A DNA stretch of 60,901 nt from Bacteroidales bacterium. Its GTDB lineage: Bacteria > Bacteroidota > Bacteroidia > Bacteroidales > UBA1715. Under the pieces are notes generated by a model that was not told the origin of the DNA, searched no databases, and saw only the letters and a list, made by a program, of their open reading frames with translations. The stretch covers positions 1 through 60,901 of the forward strand of contig JAFXAU010000027.1 in assembly GCA_017516865.1 (NCBI GenBank). Direction: 5' to 3'. Below, in pieces: positions 1 to 8,498 of the stretch; within the stretch, counting starts at the first letter, position 1; each line of letters starts with the position of its first letter. Made by a program: the position numbers and the translations under genes.

Positions 1-157
1 TGGCTACTGGGATGGAAGATACGAAGGCAAGATGATGCAGTCAGACGTGTACATCTGGAAGATGGAAGCAACGTTCTTGGACGGTCTGCCTTGGGACGGC
101 TTCGATGTCGGAAACGGCAAGAAGGCTAAATTCGGTAGCGTGACATTAGTACGATAA
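1..157 (+). CDS. 3' end of a T9SS type B cargo protein (partial)
   Basis: The reading frame enters from the left edge and ends at TAA 155-157, leaving about 51 C-terminal residues. They contain WDGRYEGK, SDVYIWK and a final FGSVTLVR. This is the pattern of the gliding-motility-associated/type B sorting domain (CHU_C): W-D-G-x-Y-x-G-K, then V-Y-x-W-K, then G-x-V-T-L-x-R at the very end. In this family the tail sends proteins through the type IX secretion system and is removed or anchored at the surface. The intact type B tail of the adhesin encoded at 39673-44127 ends in the same way. The rest of the protein is outside the window, so its function cannot be named. Confidence 0.8.
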   Translation, partial: GYWDGRYEGKMMQSDVYIWKMEATFLDGLPWDGFDVGNGKKAKFGSVTLVR

Positions 158-158
158 A

Positions 159-195
159 AAAGAAAGAGGCTGTTGAAACAACAGCCTCTTTCTTT
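159..195. terminator. Bidirectional rho-independent terminator
   Basis: A perfect 17-bp inverted repeat (arms 159-175 and 179-195, loop AAA) lies between two convergent genes. The arms begin with A-rich and end with T-rich bases, so it can stop transcription in both directions, for the partial cargo gene on plus and cysS on minus. Confidence 0.85.
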
Positions 196-216
196 ATGTT
201 AACATTTTTAATAAAT

Positions 217-1680
217 TTATAAACTCCACTCAAATCCGTCCTTTGTGTCTTTCACCGAGAAACCAAGATTTGCCAACTCATCACGGATTTTATCGCTTGT
301 AGCCCAATCTTTATTTGTCTTGGCTTGCTTGCGAATTTCCAAAAGTAAATCAACCGCACCTTTGTAAGCTTTATCTTGCGTGTTGTTGCTTTCTTCAACG
401 CGAAGACCGAGAATATCCTTTACAAACACCTCAAACGTTTGTTTTAATTCGTCCAAATCTTCTTTTGAAATAGTTGCTTTACCGTCGGTTACGGAATTAA
501 TTGCTTTGGTTGCATCAAACAAGTTTGAAATTACGATAGGCGTGTTTAAATCATCGCACATCGCCTCCTCACAACGTTCGCGAAGACCTTTTACATCAAC
601 GGTTGATGAGGCACTTGGCGTAATTTTCTGCAAACGGTTGTATGCATCAACCAAACGGGCAAAACCTTTTTCTGCAGCTTGCAACGCGTCATTACTGAAA
701 TCAACGGTGCTACGGTAATGTGCCTGCAAAATGAAGAAACGGATGGTCATCGGCGAATAGGCACGTTCCAATTTCTCGTGCGTTCCGTTGAAGAACTCGT
801 CGAGAGTGATGAAATTATTGTATGATTTGCCCATCTTCTGTCCGTTGATGGTAATCATATTATTGTGAATCCAATATTTCACCGTTTCGTGGCCGAGAGC
901 TGCCGTTGACTGTGCAATTTCGCATTCGTGGTGCGGGAAAATCAAGTCCATACCGCCGCCGTGAATGTCGAATGATTCGCCAAGATATTTCGTGCCCATT
1001 GCGGAACATTCCATGTGCCAGCCAGGGAAACCGTCGCTCCATGGCGAAGGCCAACGCATAATATGTTCTGGTTGGGCTTTTTTCCACAAAGCGAAATCCA
1101 ACGAACAATGTTTTTCATCCTGTCCGTCGAGTTCGCGGGTTGTAGCCAAAAGCTCGTCAATGTTACGTCCAGAAAGTTTTCCATAATGGAAATCCTTGTT
1201 GAACTTACGCACATCAAAATAGATTGACCCTTGACTTTCGTAGGCGTAGCCTGCTTCAAGGATTTTCTTCACAAAATTGATTTGCTCAATAATATGTCCC
1301 GATGCCTGTGGCTCTATGCTTGGCGGAAGCACGTTGAGAGCAGCCATTGCATTACGGAAGCGGTTTGTATAATATTGTGCCACTTCCATTGGCTCTTTTT
1401 GTTCCAAACGGGCTTTTTTTGCAATCTTGTCCTCGCCTTCGTCGGCATCGTGTTCAAGGTGTCCCACGTCAGTAATATTGCGCACATAGCGAACTTTGTA
1501 ACCAAGATGCGTAAGATAACGGAACAACACATCGAACGTGATTGCCGGGCGGGCATGACCCAAGTGAGCATCGCCATAAACCGTTGGACCGCATACGTAC
1601 ATTCCCACGTGTGGGGCATGAAGCGGTTTGAACAATTCCTTTTGTCTTGTTAACGTATTGTATATCAATAAGTCTTGCAT
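217..1680 (-). CDS. cysS: Cysteinyl-tRNA synthetase
   Basis: This 487-residue class I aminoacyl-tRNA synthetase charges tRNA-Cys in the cytoplasm. The HIGH motif appears as HLGH (residues 39-42) after the CGPTVYGDA block, and the KMSKS loop is KMGKS near residue 280. The zinc ligands are in place: C30 in MYVCGPT, the Cys of WHMECSAMG, and the His/Glu of HHECEIAQS. Length matches the family. It starts 18 bp after the end of the thrA frame and has no promoter of its own that I can see, so it is probably the second gene of a thrA-cysS transcript. The bidirectional hairpin at 159-195 closes it. Confidence 0.95.
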   Translation of the reverse strand: MQDLLIYNTLTRQKELFKPLHAPHVGMYVCGPTVYGDAHLGHARPAITFDVLFRYLTHLGYKVRYVRNITDVGHLEHDADEGEDKIAKKARLEQKEPMEVAQYYTNRFRNAMAALNVLPPSIEPQASGHIIEQINFVKKILEAGYAYESQGSIYFDVRKFNKDFHYGKLSGRNIDELLATTRELDGQDEKHCSLDFALWKKAQPEHIMRWPSPWSDGFPGWHMECSAMGTKYLGESFDIHGGGMDLIFPHHECEIAQSTAALGHETVKYWIHNNMITINGQKMGKSYNNFITLDEFFNGTHEKLERAYSPMTIRFFILQAHYRSTVDFSNDALQAAEKGFARLVDAYNRLQKITPSASSTVDVKGLRERCEEAMCDDLNTPIVISNLFDATKAINSVTDGKATISKEDLDELKQTFEVFVKDILGLRVEESNNTQDKAYKGAVDLLLEIRKQAKTNKDWATSDKIRDELANLGFSVKDTKDGFEWSL

Positions 1681-1698
1681 AATTCTGTGTAAATTTCT

Positions 1699-2028
1699 TT
1701 AGAAATTCGCAATTCTAATAATGTCGGCGAACACACCTGCTGCCGTTACTGCCGCACCTGCACCTGGACCAATTACAATCAATGGTTGAGTACGGTAGTG
1801 CGCCGTTGTAAACGAAATAATGTTGTCGCTACCCGTAATGTTGTAGAACGGATGCGAAGCTTCAACAGCTTTGATTTCGGTACGTGCCTTGCCGTTTTCG
1901 TATGTCGCGATGTATTTCAGGTGTTTGCCTTCCTTTTCGGCTTGTGCGAATAGTTTTGCAAATTTCTCGTTGTCGTATTTTTCAAGAGAATCCCACAATT
2001 CCTCCACCGTATTGGTTTTCTGGCTTTC
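1699..2028 (-). pseudogene. thrA: C-terminal part of thrA, downstream of an in-frame TAG
   Basis: This is the last approximately 110 codons of the homoserine dehydrogenase domain. It includes the PFYNITGSDNIISF and GPGAGAAVTAAGVFADIIRI blocks that end ThrA in Bacteroidales. It lies in exactly the same frame as the upstream 706-709 codons and is separated from them only by TAG at 2029-2031 (minus strand). There is no frameshift. Together the two parts make about 812 codons, the normal length of the fused enzyme. A GTG at 2007 could restart translation, but the fragment lacks the NAD(P)-binding part and should not work alone. See the upstream entry and the finding. Confidence 0.8.
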
Positions 2029-4149
2029 CTATGAAAGACAGTTTTCTACGTCAACATCTTCCAAATTGAACGTACAACCAATTTCGCGCGAAAGAATCAA
2101 AATCTTGCGGGCAACGTCCTTTCCGCCAAGGTCGATTTTCGGGTCTGGCTCGGTGTAACCTTTCTGACGGGCTTCCTTCACCGTTGTTGCAAAATCTTTT
2201 GTTGACGAGCAGTTGCTGAAAATAAAGTTCAGCGAACCCGAAAGAATTGCTTCAATCTTGATGATTTCGTCGCCACTCTTGATTAAGTCCTTCAATGTGC
2301 TGATGACTGGCAAACCTGCGCCCACGTTGGTTTCGTAATAGAAACGGGCACCTGTTTTTGCCGCAAGAGCGTGAATGTTTGCATAGCGTTTGTAGTCGCT
2401 TGCGTTGGCAACCTTGTTAGGCGTAACCACCGAAATATGTTTTTCCAACATTTCTTCGTATTTGTCGGCAACGGCATAACTTGCTGTGTTATCGACATAT
2501 ACGCTGTTTCTTAAATTCAGTGCCTTGATTTCGGCAACGTATGCGTCCAAGTCGGGTTTGCAACCTTTTGTCTTAATCAACTCTTCCCAATTGTTCAAAT
2601 CAATACCGTCGGTATCAATCAGATAACCGTCGATATTTGAAATACCCACAATCTTCACGTCGATTTTATTTTGTTTAATCAGCGTGTCGTGTTGTGCGTT
2701 CACCTGACGGATAAGCTCGCCACCAATGGTTCCCGTTCCCACAACAAACACATTCAACGTAGTTGTATTCGACAAGAAGAATGATTCGTGTAATGAATTG
2801 AGTGCCTTGATTTTATCTTTTTCGTTGATAACAACCGAGATGTTCAGTTCGCTTGCTCCTTGTGCAATTGCAACAACGTTGATTCCGTTGATACTCAAAG
2901 CGTTGAAGAACTTGCTTGCCACGCCGGGGATGTTTTTCATATTTTCGCCCACAGCGGCAATAATCGAAAGATTGTTTTCAACTTTGATAGAGTCAATCAA
3001 ACCTGACTTCAATTCCATTTCAAACTCTTTATTTAGAGCGTCTTTCGACTTTTGTGCCTCGTTAGGAAGCACGGCGAACGTGATGGAATGTTCCGACGAA
3101 CATTGCGTAATCAAAATTACATTGATTGACGCTTCGGCAACGGCACGGAACAGACGCATTGAAATACCTGCTTCGCCAATCATACCGCTACCTTGCACGG
3201 TTATCAAACTTACTTCGTCGATGGAAGAAATACCTTGAACGCGCAATTCTGAATTTGTGTTTTCCTTTGAGATGAGCGTTCCTTTTGCCGTTGGGTTGAA
3301 AGTATTTTTTATAATCACGGGAATATTTTTTGACATTGCTGGGATAACAGTTCGTGGTTCAAGCACTTTTGCGCCGAAATGCGACAATTCCATTGCCTCG
3401 GCGTAAGTCACGTGTTCAAGCGGGTATGCTTTTTTCACTTTGCGAGGGTCGGCGGTCATCATACCGTCAACGTCGGTCCAGATTTCCAAGATGGAAGCAT
3501 TGATGGCACGAGCGAAAATTGCAGCCGAATAGTCGGAGCCGCCACGGCCGAGTGTAATAGTCTCGTTGTCGTCGGTGCTGGCAATGAATCCTGTTGCCAC
3601 AAACAATGTGTTAGTATTATTGATTTTTTTCTGAATGAGTTCGTCGGTTTTCTCAAAGTTGACTTTTGCCGCACCAAACGTTTTGTCTGTTTTGATTACC
3701 GTGCGTGCATCAAGAAATTCGCAGTTTACGCCACTCTGAGCGATAGTTTTTGCGATGATGTATGCCGAAAGACGTTCGCCCACGCTGGAAACCAAGTCCA
3801 ACGAGCGAGGAGTAAGTTCGCGGATAAGCGAAATACCTGTGAGAATATCCTTAAGTTCAGAAAGGACATCGTTGGTGTATTGCTCGCAGTCGTCTTTGTA
3901 ACTACCAGACAATAAATTGTTTATCGTTTCAAAATGACGATTCTTGATTTCGGTCAACGTTTGGGTGAAATCGGTCGTGCCTTTTTCTGCCTTTGTGCAG
4001 CATTCAATCAACATATTTGTGACACCGCCAAGGGCTGATACCACAACAACTAACTGTTCCTTTGCGAGATTTTCCTTAATAATCGCAATCGTTTTCGTAA
4101 TGTTCTCGGCGTTCTGCACCGATGTTCCACCAAATTTTAAAACCTTCAT
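2029..4149 (-). CDS. thrA: Bifunctional aspartokinase/homoserine dehydrogenase, stopped early by TAG
   Basis: The fused enzyme phosphorylates aspartate and reduces aspartate semialdehyde to homoserine, at the head of Thr/Met/Lys synthesis. Counting from the upstream ATG at 4158, the kinase starts with VLKFGGTSV, then has the GRGGSDYSA and WTDVDGMMTADPR substrate loops (residues 204-240) and two ACT-like regulatory segments (about 315-460). The dehydrogenase Rossmann motif GTGTIGGE begins near 474. The frame ends at TAG (2029-2031) after ENCLS, about 100 codons short, while the missing tail continues in frame. I prefer the ATG at 4149 (MKVLKFGG) over 4158 because the promoter at 4170-4201 puts the transcript start only a few bases from 4158. 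cysS follows 18 bp after the full frame. Confidence 0.85.
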   Translation of the reverse strand: MKVLKFGGTSVQNAENITKTIAIIKENLAKEQLVVVVSALGGVTNMLIECCTKAEKGTTDFTQTLTEIKNRHFETINNLLSGSYKDDCEQYTNDVLSELKDILTGISLIRELTPRSLDLVSSVGERLSAYIIAKTIAQSGVNCEFLDARTVIKTDKTFGAAKVNFEKTDELIQKKINNTNTLFVATGFIASTDDNETITLGRGGSDYSAAIFARAINASILEIWTDVDGMMTADPRKVKKAYPLEHVTYAEAMELSHFGAKVLEPRTVIPAMSKNIPVIIKNTFNPTAKGTLISKENTNSELRVQGISSIDEVSLITVQGSGMIGEAGISMRLFRAVAEASINVILITQCSSEHSITFAVLPNEAQKSKDALNKEFEMELKSGLIDSIKVENNLSIIAAVGENMKNIPGVASKFFNALSINGINVVAIAQGASELNISVVINEKDKIKALNSLHESFFLSNTTTLNVFVVGTGTIGGELIRQVNAQHDTLIKQNKIDVKIVGISNIDGYLIDTDGIDLNNWEELIKTKGCKPDLDAYVAEIKALNLRNSVYVDNTASYAVADKYEEMLEKHISVVTPNKVANASDYKRYANIHALAAKTGARFYYETNVGAGLPVISTLKDLIKSGDEIIKIEAILSGSLNFIFSNCSSTKDFATTVKEARQKGYTEPDPKIDLGGKDVARKILILSREIGCTFNLEDVDVENCLS

Positions 4150-4169
4150 AGATGTCATTCAAAAGTCAC

Positions 4170-4201
4170 CAAAAGTAATACAATTGCTGAATTTACGCAA
4201 A
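4170..4201 (-). promoter_or_regulatory. Bacteroidota-type promoter of thrA
   Basis: On the minus strand TTTG (4201-4198) is followed after 20 bp by TACTTTTG (4177-4170), a full match to the phylum -33/-7 pattern. The predicted start near 4165 leaves a very short leader, so no attenuator or riboswitch fits in front of thrA. Confidence 0.65.
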
Positions 4202-4230
4202 AATGAAGGGCGATTTTTTGATATTGTGTA

Positions 4231-5877
4231 CTATTTCCCTTTCAGTACCGAATTATATAGTTTTGAGTCTGTCAGGTATTTTTTTGCTTCCGAAATGAGT
4301 TTATCGTTGCGGGTGAGATATTTACACTGACCTTCTTCGGTATATAGGTTTCGGATGACAAGTGACTCAATTTCCTTTGAAATCTGTGCTTTGTCGTTTT
4401 GAAATAAGTCTGCTTGTTGTTTGTCAATATTTTTCTGAAGCACAGACACTTGGCTGCTGATGTCGAGATGTTCTTTGTCGGCAGCTTTGGCAAATGAGGC
4501 GAGTAGTTTTTCGCTTTCGGAATGGAATGTGTAGCCAGTACGTTCGCAGAATGTGATGAATTTCTGATAATCTTCGTCGGTAAATACGTATGTTTCTGGT
4601 TTAATGCTTGTTGTGTCTGCCTGTGAGTACTGTGTATTGATGAAGTCAAATATTACGAATTCAGACAAAAGATCTTGTAAAAGTGCCGACGATGAGTCTT
4701 TTGAGATTGTAACATCGGGAATAATGCCTCCTCCGTCTTTTACGGGACGGTGATTCCGAGTGTAAAATGTTTTTTGTAGAGAATCGGGAACAATTGTAGG
4801 ATTGCCTTCTGCATCGCGGTGAGTGTAGTCGAGTTTTTGAATGCACCGGCCGCTCGGAATGTAATATTTTGATGTGGTGATTTTTAGCAACGAGTTGTGT
4901 GCAAGTTCTTTACGCGTTTGAACTAAGCCTTTGCCGAATGTCTGATTTCCAATGACAACGGCTCGGTCCAAGTCTTGCAGTGCTCCAGATACAATCTCTG
5001 CTGCCGAAGCAGAACGGTCGTTCACCAAGACCACAAGTGGAATGTCGGGGGCAAAAGGTTCATTTTGCGTGGAGAATTTTGAATTTTCGCTTTTGTTTTG
5101 TCCTTTGGTGAACACAATTCGTTCACCTGCAGGAATAAAAATATTGACGATATTAATTGCCTCTATGAGCAGTCCGCCTGGATTGCCACGTAAATCAAGC
5201 ACAAGACCTTTTGCTTTGTCATCCCCTATAAGTTTTTTGCAAGCTTTCAGCATGTCGACGGAGCAGAGTTGAGAAAATTCGTTGAGTTTTATGTAACCGA
5301 TTTCGGGTGTGAGCATACCATAATACGGTACGCTATTGATTTTTATATTTTTACGTTCGATTGAGAAGTTTTTTCGTTCACCGTTGCGGATAATTCCTAA
5401 TTTCATTGTCGTACCCATCTGGCCTTGAAGAAGTTGTATTGCTTCGTCATAGGGCGTATTTATAATGGAATGTCCGTCTATTTCGACAATTCTGTCGCCG
5501 AGAATGATTCCCGCAGCTTGTGCTGGCGAATTCTTCTGAATGTCGGTAATCATGAGAGCATTGTCGCGTTTAGTTACCGAAGCTCCAATGCCGCCATATT
5601 CTCCTTTCGACATTATTGTGTATCGTTCCACATCGGATTCTGGAATGTAGTTCGTGTATGGGTCGAGAGTTTTCAGCATTTCGTTGATAGTTCTCGACAT
5701 TAGGTCGCCAGGTGCAAGCTCGTCAACATAGGAGTTAGAAATTTCTGAAAATAGGGAATAAAAAATATCGAGATTTTTTGCCGTCTCAAAGTCTTTGGTG
5801 TCGTCGTAACTCATTAAAAAGAGTGGAGACGAGAACAAAAAGACTAAAACAAATATTCTTAGAAAATTCTTTCTCAT
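4231..5877 (-). CDS. S41-family C-terminal processing peptidase (exported, PDZ-containing)
   Basis: An exported serine protease of the CtpA/Tsp type that cleaves periplasmic or outer-membrane proteins near their C termini. It has an N-terminal signal peptide (FLRIFVLVFLFSSPLFLMS) and a PDZ domain (about residues 98-180, with GGIGASV and GDRIVEIDG). The S41 core has LRGNPGG near 235, the catalytic block SASAAEI near 294-300 and the partner lysine in FGKG near 321. A roughly 200-residue C-terminal extension is usual in Bacteroidota homologues. Three ATGs lie close together (5892, 5883, 5877). The -7 box at 5905-5912 would leave only about 8 bases before 5892, so I chose 5877. Its specific substrate is unknown. 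Confidence 0.88.
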   Translation of the reverse strand: MRKNFLRIFVLVFLFSSPLFLMSYDDTKDFETAKNLDIFYSLFSEISNSYVDELAPGDLMSRTINEMLKTLDPYTNYIPESDVERYTIMSKGEYGGIGASVTKRDNALMITDIQKNSPAQAAGIILGDRIVEIDGHSIINTPYDEAIQLLQGQMGTTMKLGIIRNGERKNFSIERKNIKINSVPYYGMLTPEIGYIKLNEFSQLCSVDMLKACKKLIGDDKAKGLVLDLRGNPGGLLIEAINIVNIFIPAGERIVFTKGQNKSENSKFSTQNEPFAPDIPLVVLVNDRSASAAEIVSGALQDLDRAVVIGNQTFGKGLVQTRKELAHNSLLKITTSKYYIPSGRCIQKLDYTHRDAEGNPTIVPDSLQKTFYTRNHRPVKDGGGIIPDVTISKDSSSALLQDLLSEFVIFDFINTQYSQADTTSIKPETYVFTDEDYQKFITFCERTGYTFHSESEKLLASFAKAADKEHLDISSQVSVLQKNIDKQQADLFQNDKAQISKEIESLVIRNLYTEEGQCKYLTRNDKLISEAKKYLTDSKLYNSVLKGK

Positions 5878-5904
5878 ATTCATATAAAGCAAAAATTAGA
5901 GATA

Positions 5905-5912
5905 CAAAGATA
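5905..5912 (-). promoter_or_regulatory. -7 promoter box for the S41 peptidase gene
   Basis: TATCTTTG on the minus strand matches TAnnTTTG exactly. About 19 bp upstream is TTCG, a weak -33. It lies between the peptidase gene and the end of the response regulator, so the peptidase can be transcribed separately. Confidence 0.55.
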
Positions 5913-5980
5913 TAAATTCCTTGTATTTGACGAAATATGTATAATGTGTCATCCATTAGTTGATGCCTATGGCATTGGTG

Positions 5981-7150
5981 TTATCCCAACGGTTGCGTGT
6001 AAAGTTCCACGTCGGAGGCCTCGATGGTTTTTCCGCTCAAAATTACCAATCGTTCAATCACGTTGCGGAATTCACGGATGTTTCCTGTCCACGGATAGGT
6101 CTGTAATTTTTTTACGGCGTCGGCGGAAATCTCTTTCTTTGGAACGCCCATTTCCTTGCACGACTCGTTCACAAAATGCTCGGCAAGCAGTGGAATGTCG
6201 TCGATTCGCTCGGCAAGCGACGGCACTTTTATGAGAATCACGCTCAAACGGTGGTATAAGTCTTCACGGAAACGTTTCGCCTCAATTTCCTCCTTCATAT
6301 TCTTGTTGGTGGCGGCAAGCACGCGCACATCAACCGAAATGTCCTTGTCGCTGCCCACACGGGTGATTTTTTGTTCCTGCAACGCACGAAGCACCTTTGC
6401 CTGTGCCGACAAACTCATATCGCCGATTTCGTCAAGGAACAACGTGCCGCCGTCGGCTTGCTCGAATTTTCCGATACGTGTTTTTATTGCCGAAGTGAAC
6501 GAACCTTTTTCGTGCCCAAACAATTCACTTTCAATAAGTTCCGAAGGAATCGCCGCACAGTTCACTTCAACGAATGGCGCGTTCTTCCGATTACTTTGAT
6601 CGTGGAGGGCACGGGCAACCAATTCCTTTCCAGAACCGTTCGGACCGGTAATCAGCACACGGGCGTCGGTTGGAGCAACTTTGCCGATAATTTCTTGTAT
6701 TTTTTGCAATGGCTCTGAATTACCAATCATCTGATATTTCGAGCCGACTTTCTTTTTAAGGATAGCCGTTTCTTGAACTAAATTCTTTTTATCCAACGCA
6801 TTACGAACCGTTACAAGGATACGGTTCATGTCCAATGGCTTGGAAATAAAGTCGTAAGCACCCAATTTGATGGATTTCACGGCGGTGTCGATTTCGGCGT
6901 GTCCCGACATCATAATGACAGGCACGTCGCCACGTTCCTTCAAAACTGCTTCAAGGAAGGCGATACCGTCCATTTCGGGCATTTTTATGTCGGAGAAAAT
7001 CAAATCGAATTTCCCGTTTTGAACTTTTTGCAGTCCATCGGCACCATTTTCGGCAACCTCCACCTTATAGTTCTCGTATTCAAGAATTTCCTTGAGCGAA
7101 TTGCGAATCGCACGTTCATCGTCAACAACTAAAATTGAAATTGCAGCCAT
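5981..7150 (-). CDS. Sigma-54-type response regulator without a DNA-binding domain
   Basis: A NtrC-like regulator of 389 residues. The receiver domain (1-120) has the acidic pair D10/D11, phosphoacceptor D54 (FSDIKMPEMDG), S82 and K104. The AAA+ domain (about 140-370) has Walker A GPNGSGKE (169-176), Walker B GGTLFLDEIGD (234-244) and the GNIRE sensor II motif (356-360). Two features are odd. The sigma-54 contact loop normally written GAFTGA reads GSFTSA (216-221). The protein also stops at 389 with no C-terminal Fis-type helix-turn-helix, and only 88-103 bp lie before the next gene, so nothing has been cut off by a frameshift. Such short regulators, like FlgR of Helicobacter, can act from solution. 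No partner histidine kinase is in the window. Confidence 0.85.
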   Translation of the reverse strand: MAAISILVVDDERAIRNSLKEILEYENYKVEVAENGADGLQKVQNGKFDLIFSDIKMPEMDGIAFLEAVLKERGDVPVIMMSGHAEIDTAVKSIKLGAYDFISKPLDMNRILVTVRNALDKKNLVQETAILKKKVGSKYQMIGNSEPLQKIQEIIGKVAPTDARVLITGPNGSGKELVARALHDQSNRKNAPFVEVNCAAIPSELIESELFGHEKGSFTSAIKTRIGKFEQADGGTLFLDEIGDMSLSAQAKVLRALQEQKITRVGSDKDISVDVRVLAATNKNMKEEIEAKRFREDLYHRLSVILIKVPSLAERIDDIPLLAEHFVNESCKEMGVPKKEISADAVKKLQTYPWTGNIREFRNVIERLVILSGKTIEASDVELYTQPLG

Positions 7151-7174
7151 GTTATAATTTTTTTATTTTGTTTT

Positions 7175-7199
7175 GGTGGTTTCGACAAGCTCAACCACC
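7175..7199. repeat. Small palindromic repeat between rfaE1 and the response regulator
   Basis: Arms GGTGGTT and AACCACC flank TCGACAAGCTC. The core TTCGACAAGCTCAA is a sequence type I associate with dispersed REP-like palindromes in this phylum. No T-run follows, so it is not a clear terminator. Confidence 0.4.
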
Positions 7200-7219
7200 C
7201 ATAACTATTAACTCCTAAC

Positions 7220-8191
7220 TTATATGTGTTTCAATAATTGTTCTTTTTCTACGGTAACCACGCCGGGTTGTTCGCAAACCAAACCGCCCGCAATGTTCGA
7301 AATCCGTGCTACTTCCTCCATCGGGAATCCGAGCACGTAACACACTGCGGCAGTGCTAATTACCGTGTCGCCCGCACCAGAAACGTCGGCGACGTGGCGA
7401 ACTTGCGTTGGAATCGTGACATAATGGTTTTTGTCGGCAATGAAAATTCCGTGTTCCGAAAGTGTAACCATCATTGTGTCAATATTTTGCGTTGCCATAA
7501 ACTCTTTTGCCAAAGCGAACAACGATTTGCTGTCGTCTTTGCGGCACGATTTCCCGATACCTTCGGTAAATTCCTTGAAGTTCGGTTTGAACAACGACAC
7601 GTTTTTGAAATTGTTGAAATTCCGTTTTTTGGGGTCAACCAATACGGGAATGTTCTGTTTTTTTGATTCGTCAACCACAAATTCTATCAAGTTCTTGGAA
7701 AACACGCCTTTATCGTAGTCCTGCAAGATTATGGCGGAAATTTGCTGTTCCGAAATCGCTTTGCGAATACAAAGTTTCAACTTTTGAAAAATATCTTCGC
7801 CAATCACGTCGGTTTGTTCCGTATCAACGCGGAGCATTTGTTGTTTACCACAAATCACGCGAGTTTTCACCGTGGTTTTTCGTCCGTCGGCAACCACGCA
7901 ATAATCCGACGCAATATTTCGACGTTTAAGAATGTCGAAAAATTTGTGACCTGCGTCGTCGTTGCCGACCACGCTGCACAAGATAGGCTTCATGCCAAGC
8001 GAGGCAATGTTTTTCACCACGTTGGCTGCGCCACCGAGACGGTCCTCAGTCGTTTCAACCGACACCACCGGCACGGGAGCTTCGGGCGAAATGCGGTCAA
8101 CGCTGCCCCAGATGTAGGAGTCAAGCATAATGTCGCCCACGACCATTATCGCCTTTTCGTCTGATTTTTCAAATTCTGCTTTGCAATCCAT
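7220..8191 (-). CDS. rfaE1: D-glycero-beta-D-manno-heptose-7-phosphate kinase (PfkB fold)
   Basis: A ribokinase/PfkB-family sugar kinase of 323 residues. The N-terminal MVVGDIMLDSYIWGSVDRISPEAPVPVV block and the GGAANVVKNIASLG glycine-rich substrate motif are typical of the HldE/RfaE kinase half, which makes heptose 1,7-bisphosphate for the lipopolysaccharide inner core. The ATP/catalytic motif GAGDTV is near residue 270. The nucleotidyltransferase half of bifunctional HldE is absent, which is normal in Bacteroidota, where it is encoded separately. A second ATG 15 codons in (MVVGD) is possible. The promoter at 8216-8246 fits the chosen start, with a leader of about 20 bases. Other PfkB sugar kinases are the main alternative. 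Confidence 0.85.
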   Translation of the reverse strand: MDCKAEFEKSDEKAIMVVGDIMLDSYIWGSVDRISPEAPVPVVSVETTEDRLGGAANVVKNIASLGMKPILCSVVGNDDAGHKFFDILKRRNIASDYCVVADGRKTTVKTRVICGKQQMLRVDTEQTDVIGEDIFQKLKLCIRKAISEQQISAIILQDYDKGVFSKNLIEFVVDESKKQNIPVLVDPKKRNFNNFKNVSLFKPNFKEFTEGIGKSCRKDDSKSLFALAKEFMATQNIDTMMVTLSEHGIFIADKNHYVTIPTQVRHVADVSGAGDTVISTAAVCYVLGFPMEEVARISNIAGGLVCEQPGVVTVEKEQLLKHI

Positions 8192-8215
8192 TTGAAATAA
8201 GTTTCAATGTATTTG

Positions 8216-8246
8216 CAAAGATAATAATTTAACGTGAATTCCCCAA
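8216..8246 (-). promoter_or_regulatory. Bacteroidota-type promoter of rfaE1
   Basis: On the minus strand TTG (8246-8244), a 20-bp gap, then TATCTTTG (8223-8216). Both boxes and the spacing agree with the phylum consensus. The 307-bp spacer 8192-8498 holds this promoter and the divergent one at 8403-8434, and otherwise AT-rich DNA with no gene that I can see. Confidence 0.65.
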
Positions 8247-8402
8247 TTTGAACCATATTGTATCTATTGTATACTAAAAAAGGAAATCTGCTATGTGTGG
8301 AAAAGCTTTAAAGGGATTATTCTATTTAATACCGCCCTCTTCGCCAATCTCAACTCTTTCAACGTATAGTTCAAAACTGTTTATTTTTTTCGTAACTGAA
8401 TA

Positions 8403-8434
8403 TTTGCAGAAGACGAAAACTATTTTTACTTTTA
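8403..8434 (+). promoter_or_regulatory. Probable promoter of the membrane protein gene at 8499
   Basis: TTTG (8403-8406), a 20-bp gap, then TACTTTTA (8427-8434). The last base of the -7 box departs from TAnnTTTG. The predicted leader is about 60 bases. Confidence 0.45.
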
Positions 8435-8498
8435 CATCGAATGTTACAAAATTATTAATCCGCGTGTCCCGTAGTGTTCACGCACAAAATGAATTATT

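Noticed and set aside
1699..2031. Frameshift or recoded TAG in thrA
   Set aside because: The two parts share one frame, so it is not a frameshift. TAG also ends normal genes here, so a genome-wide change of the code is excluded. A nonsense change or a sequencing error remains.
5963..5975. ATGCC-TAT-GGCAT palindrome between the response regulator and S41 genes
   Set aside because: A short 5-bp arm pair without a T-run and without another copy in the window; could be chance.
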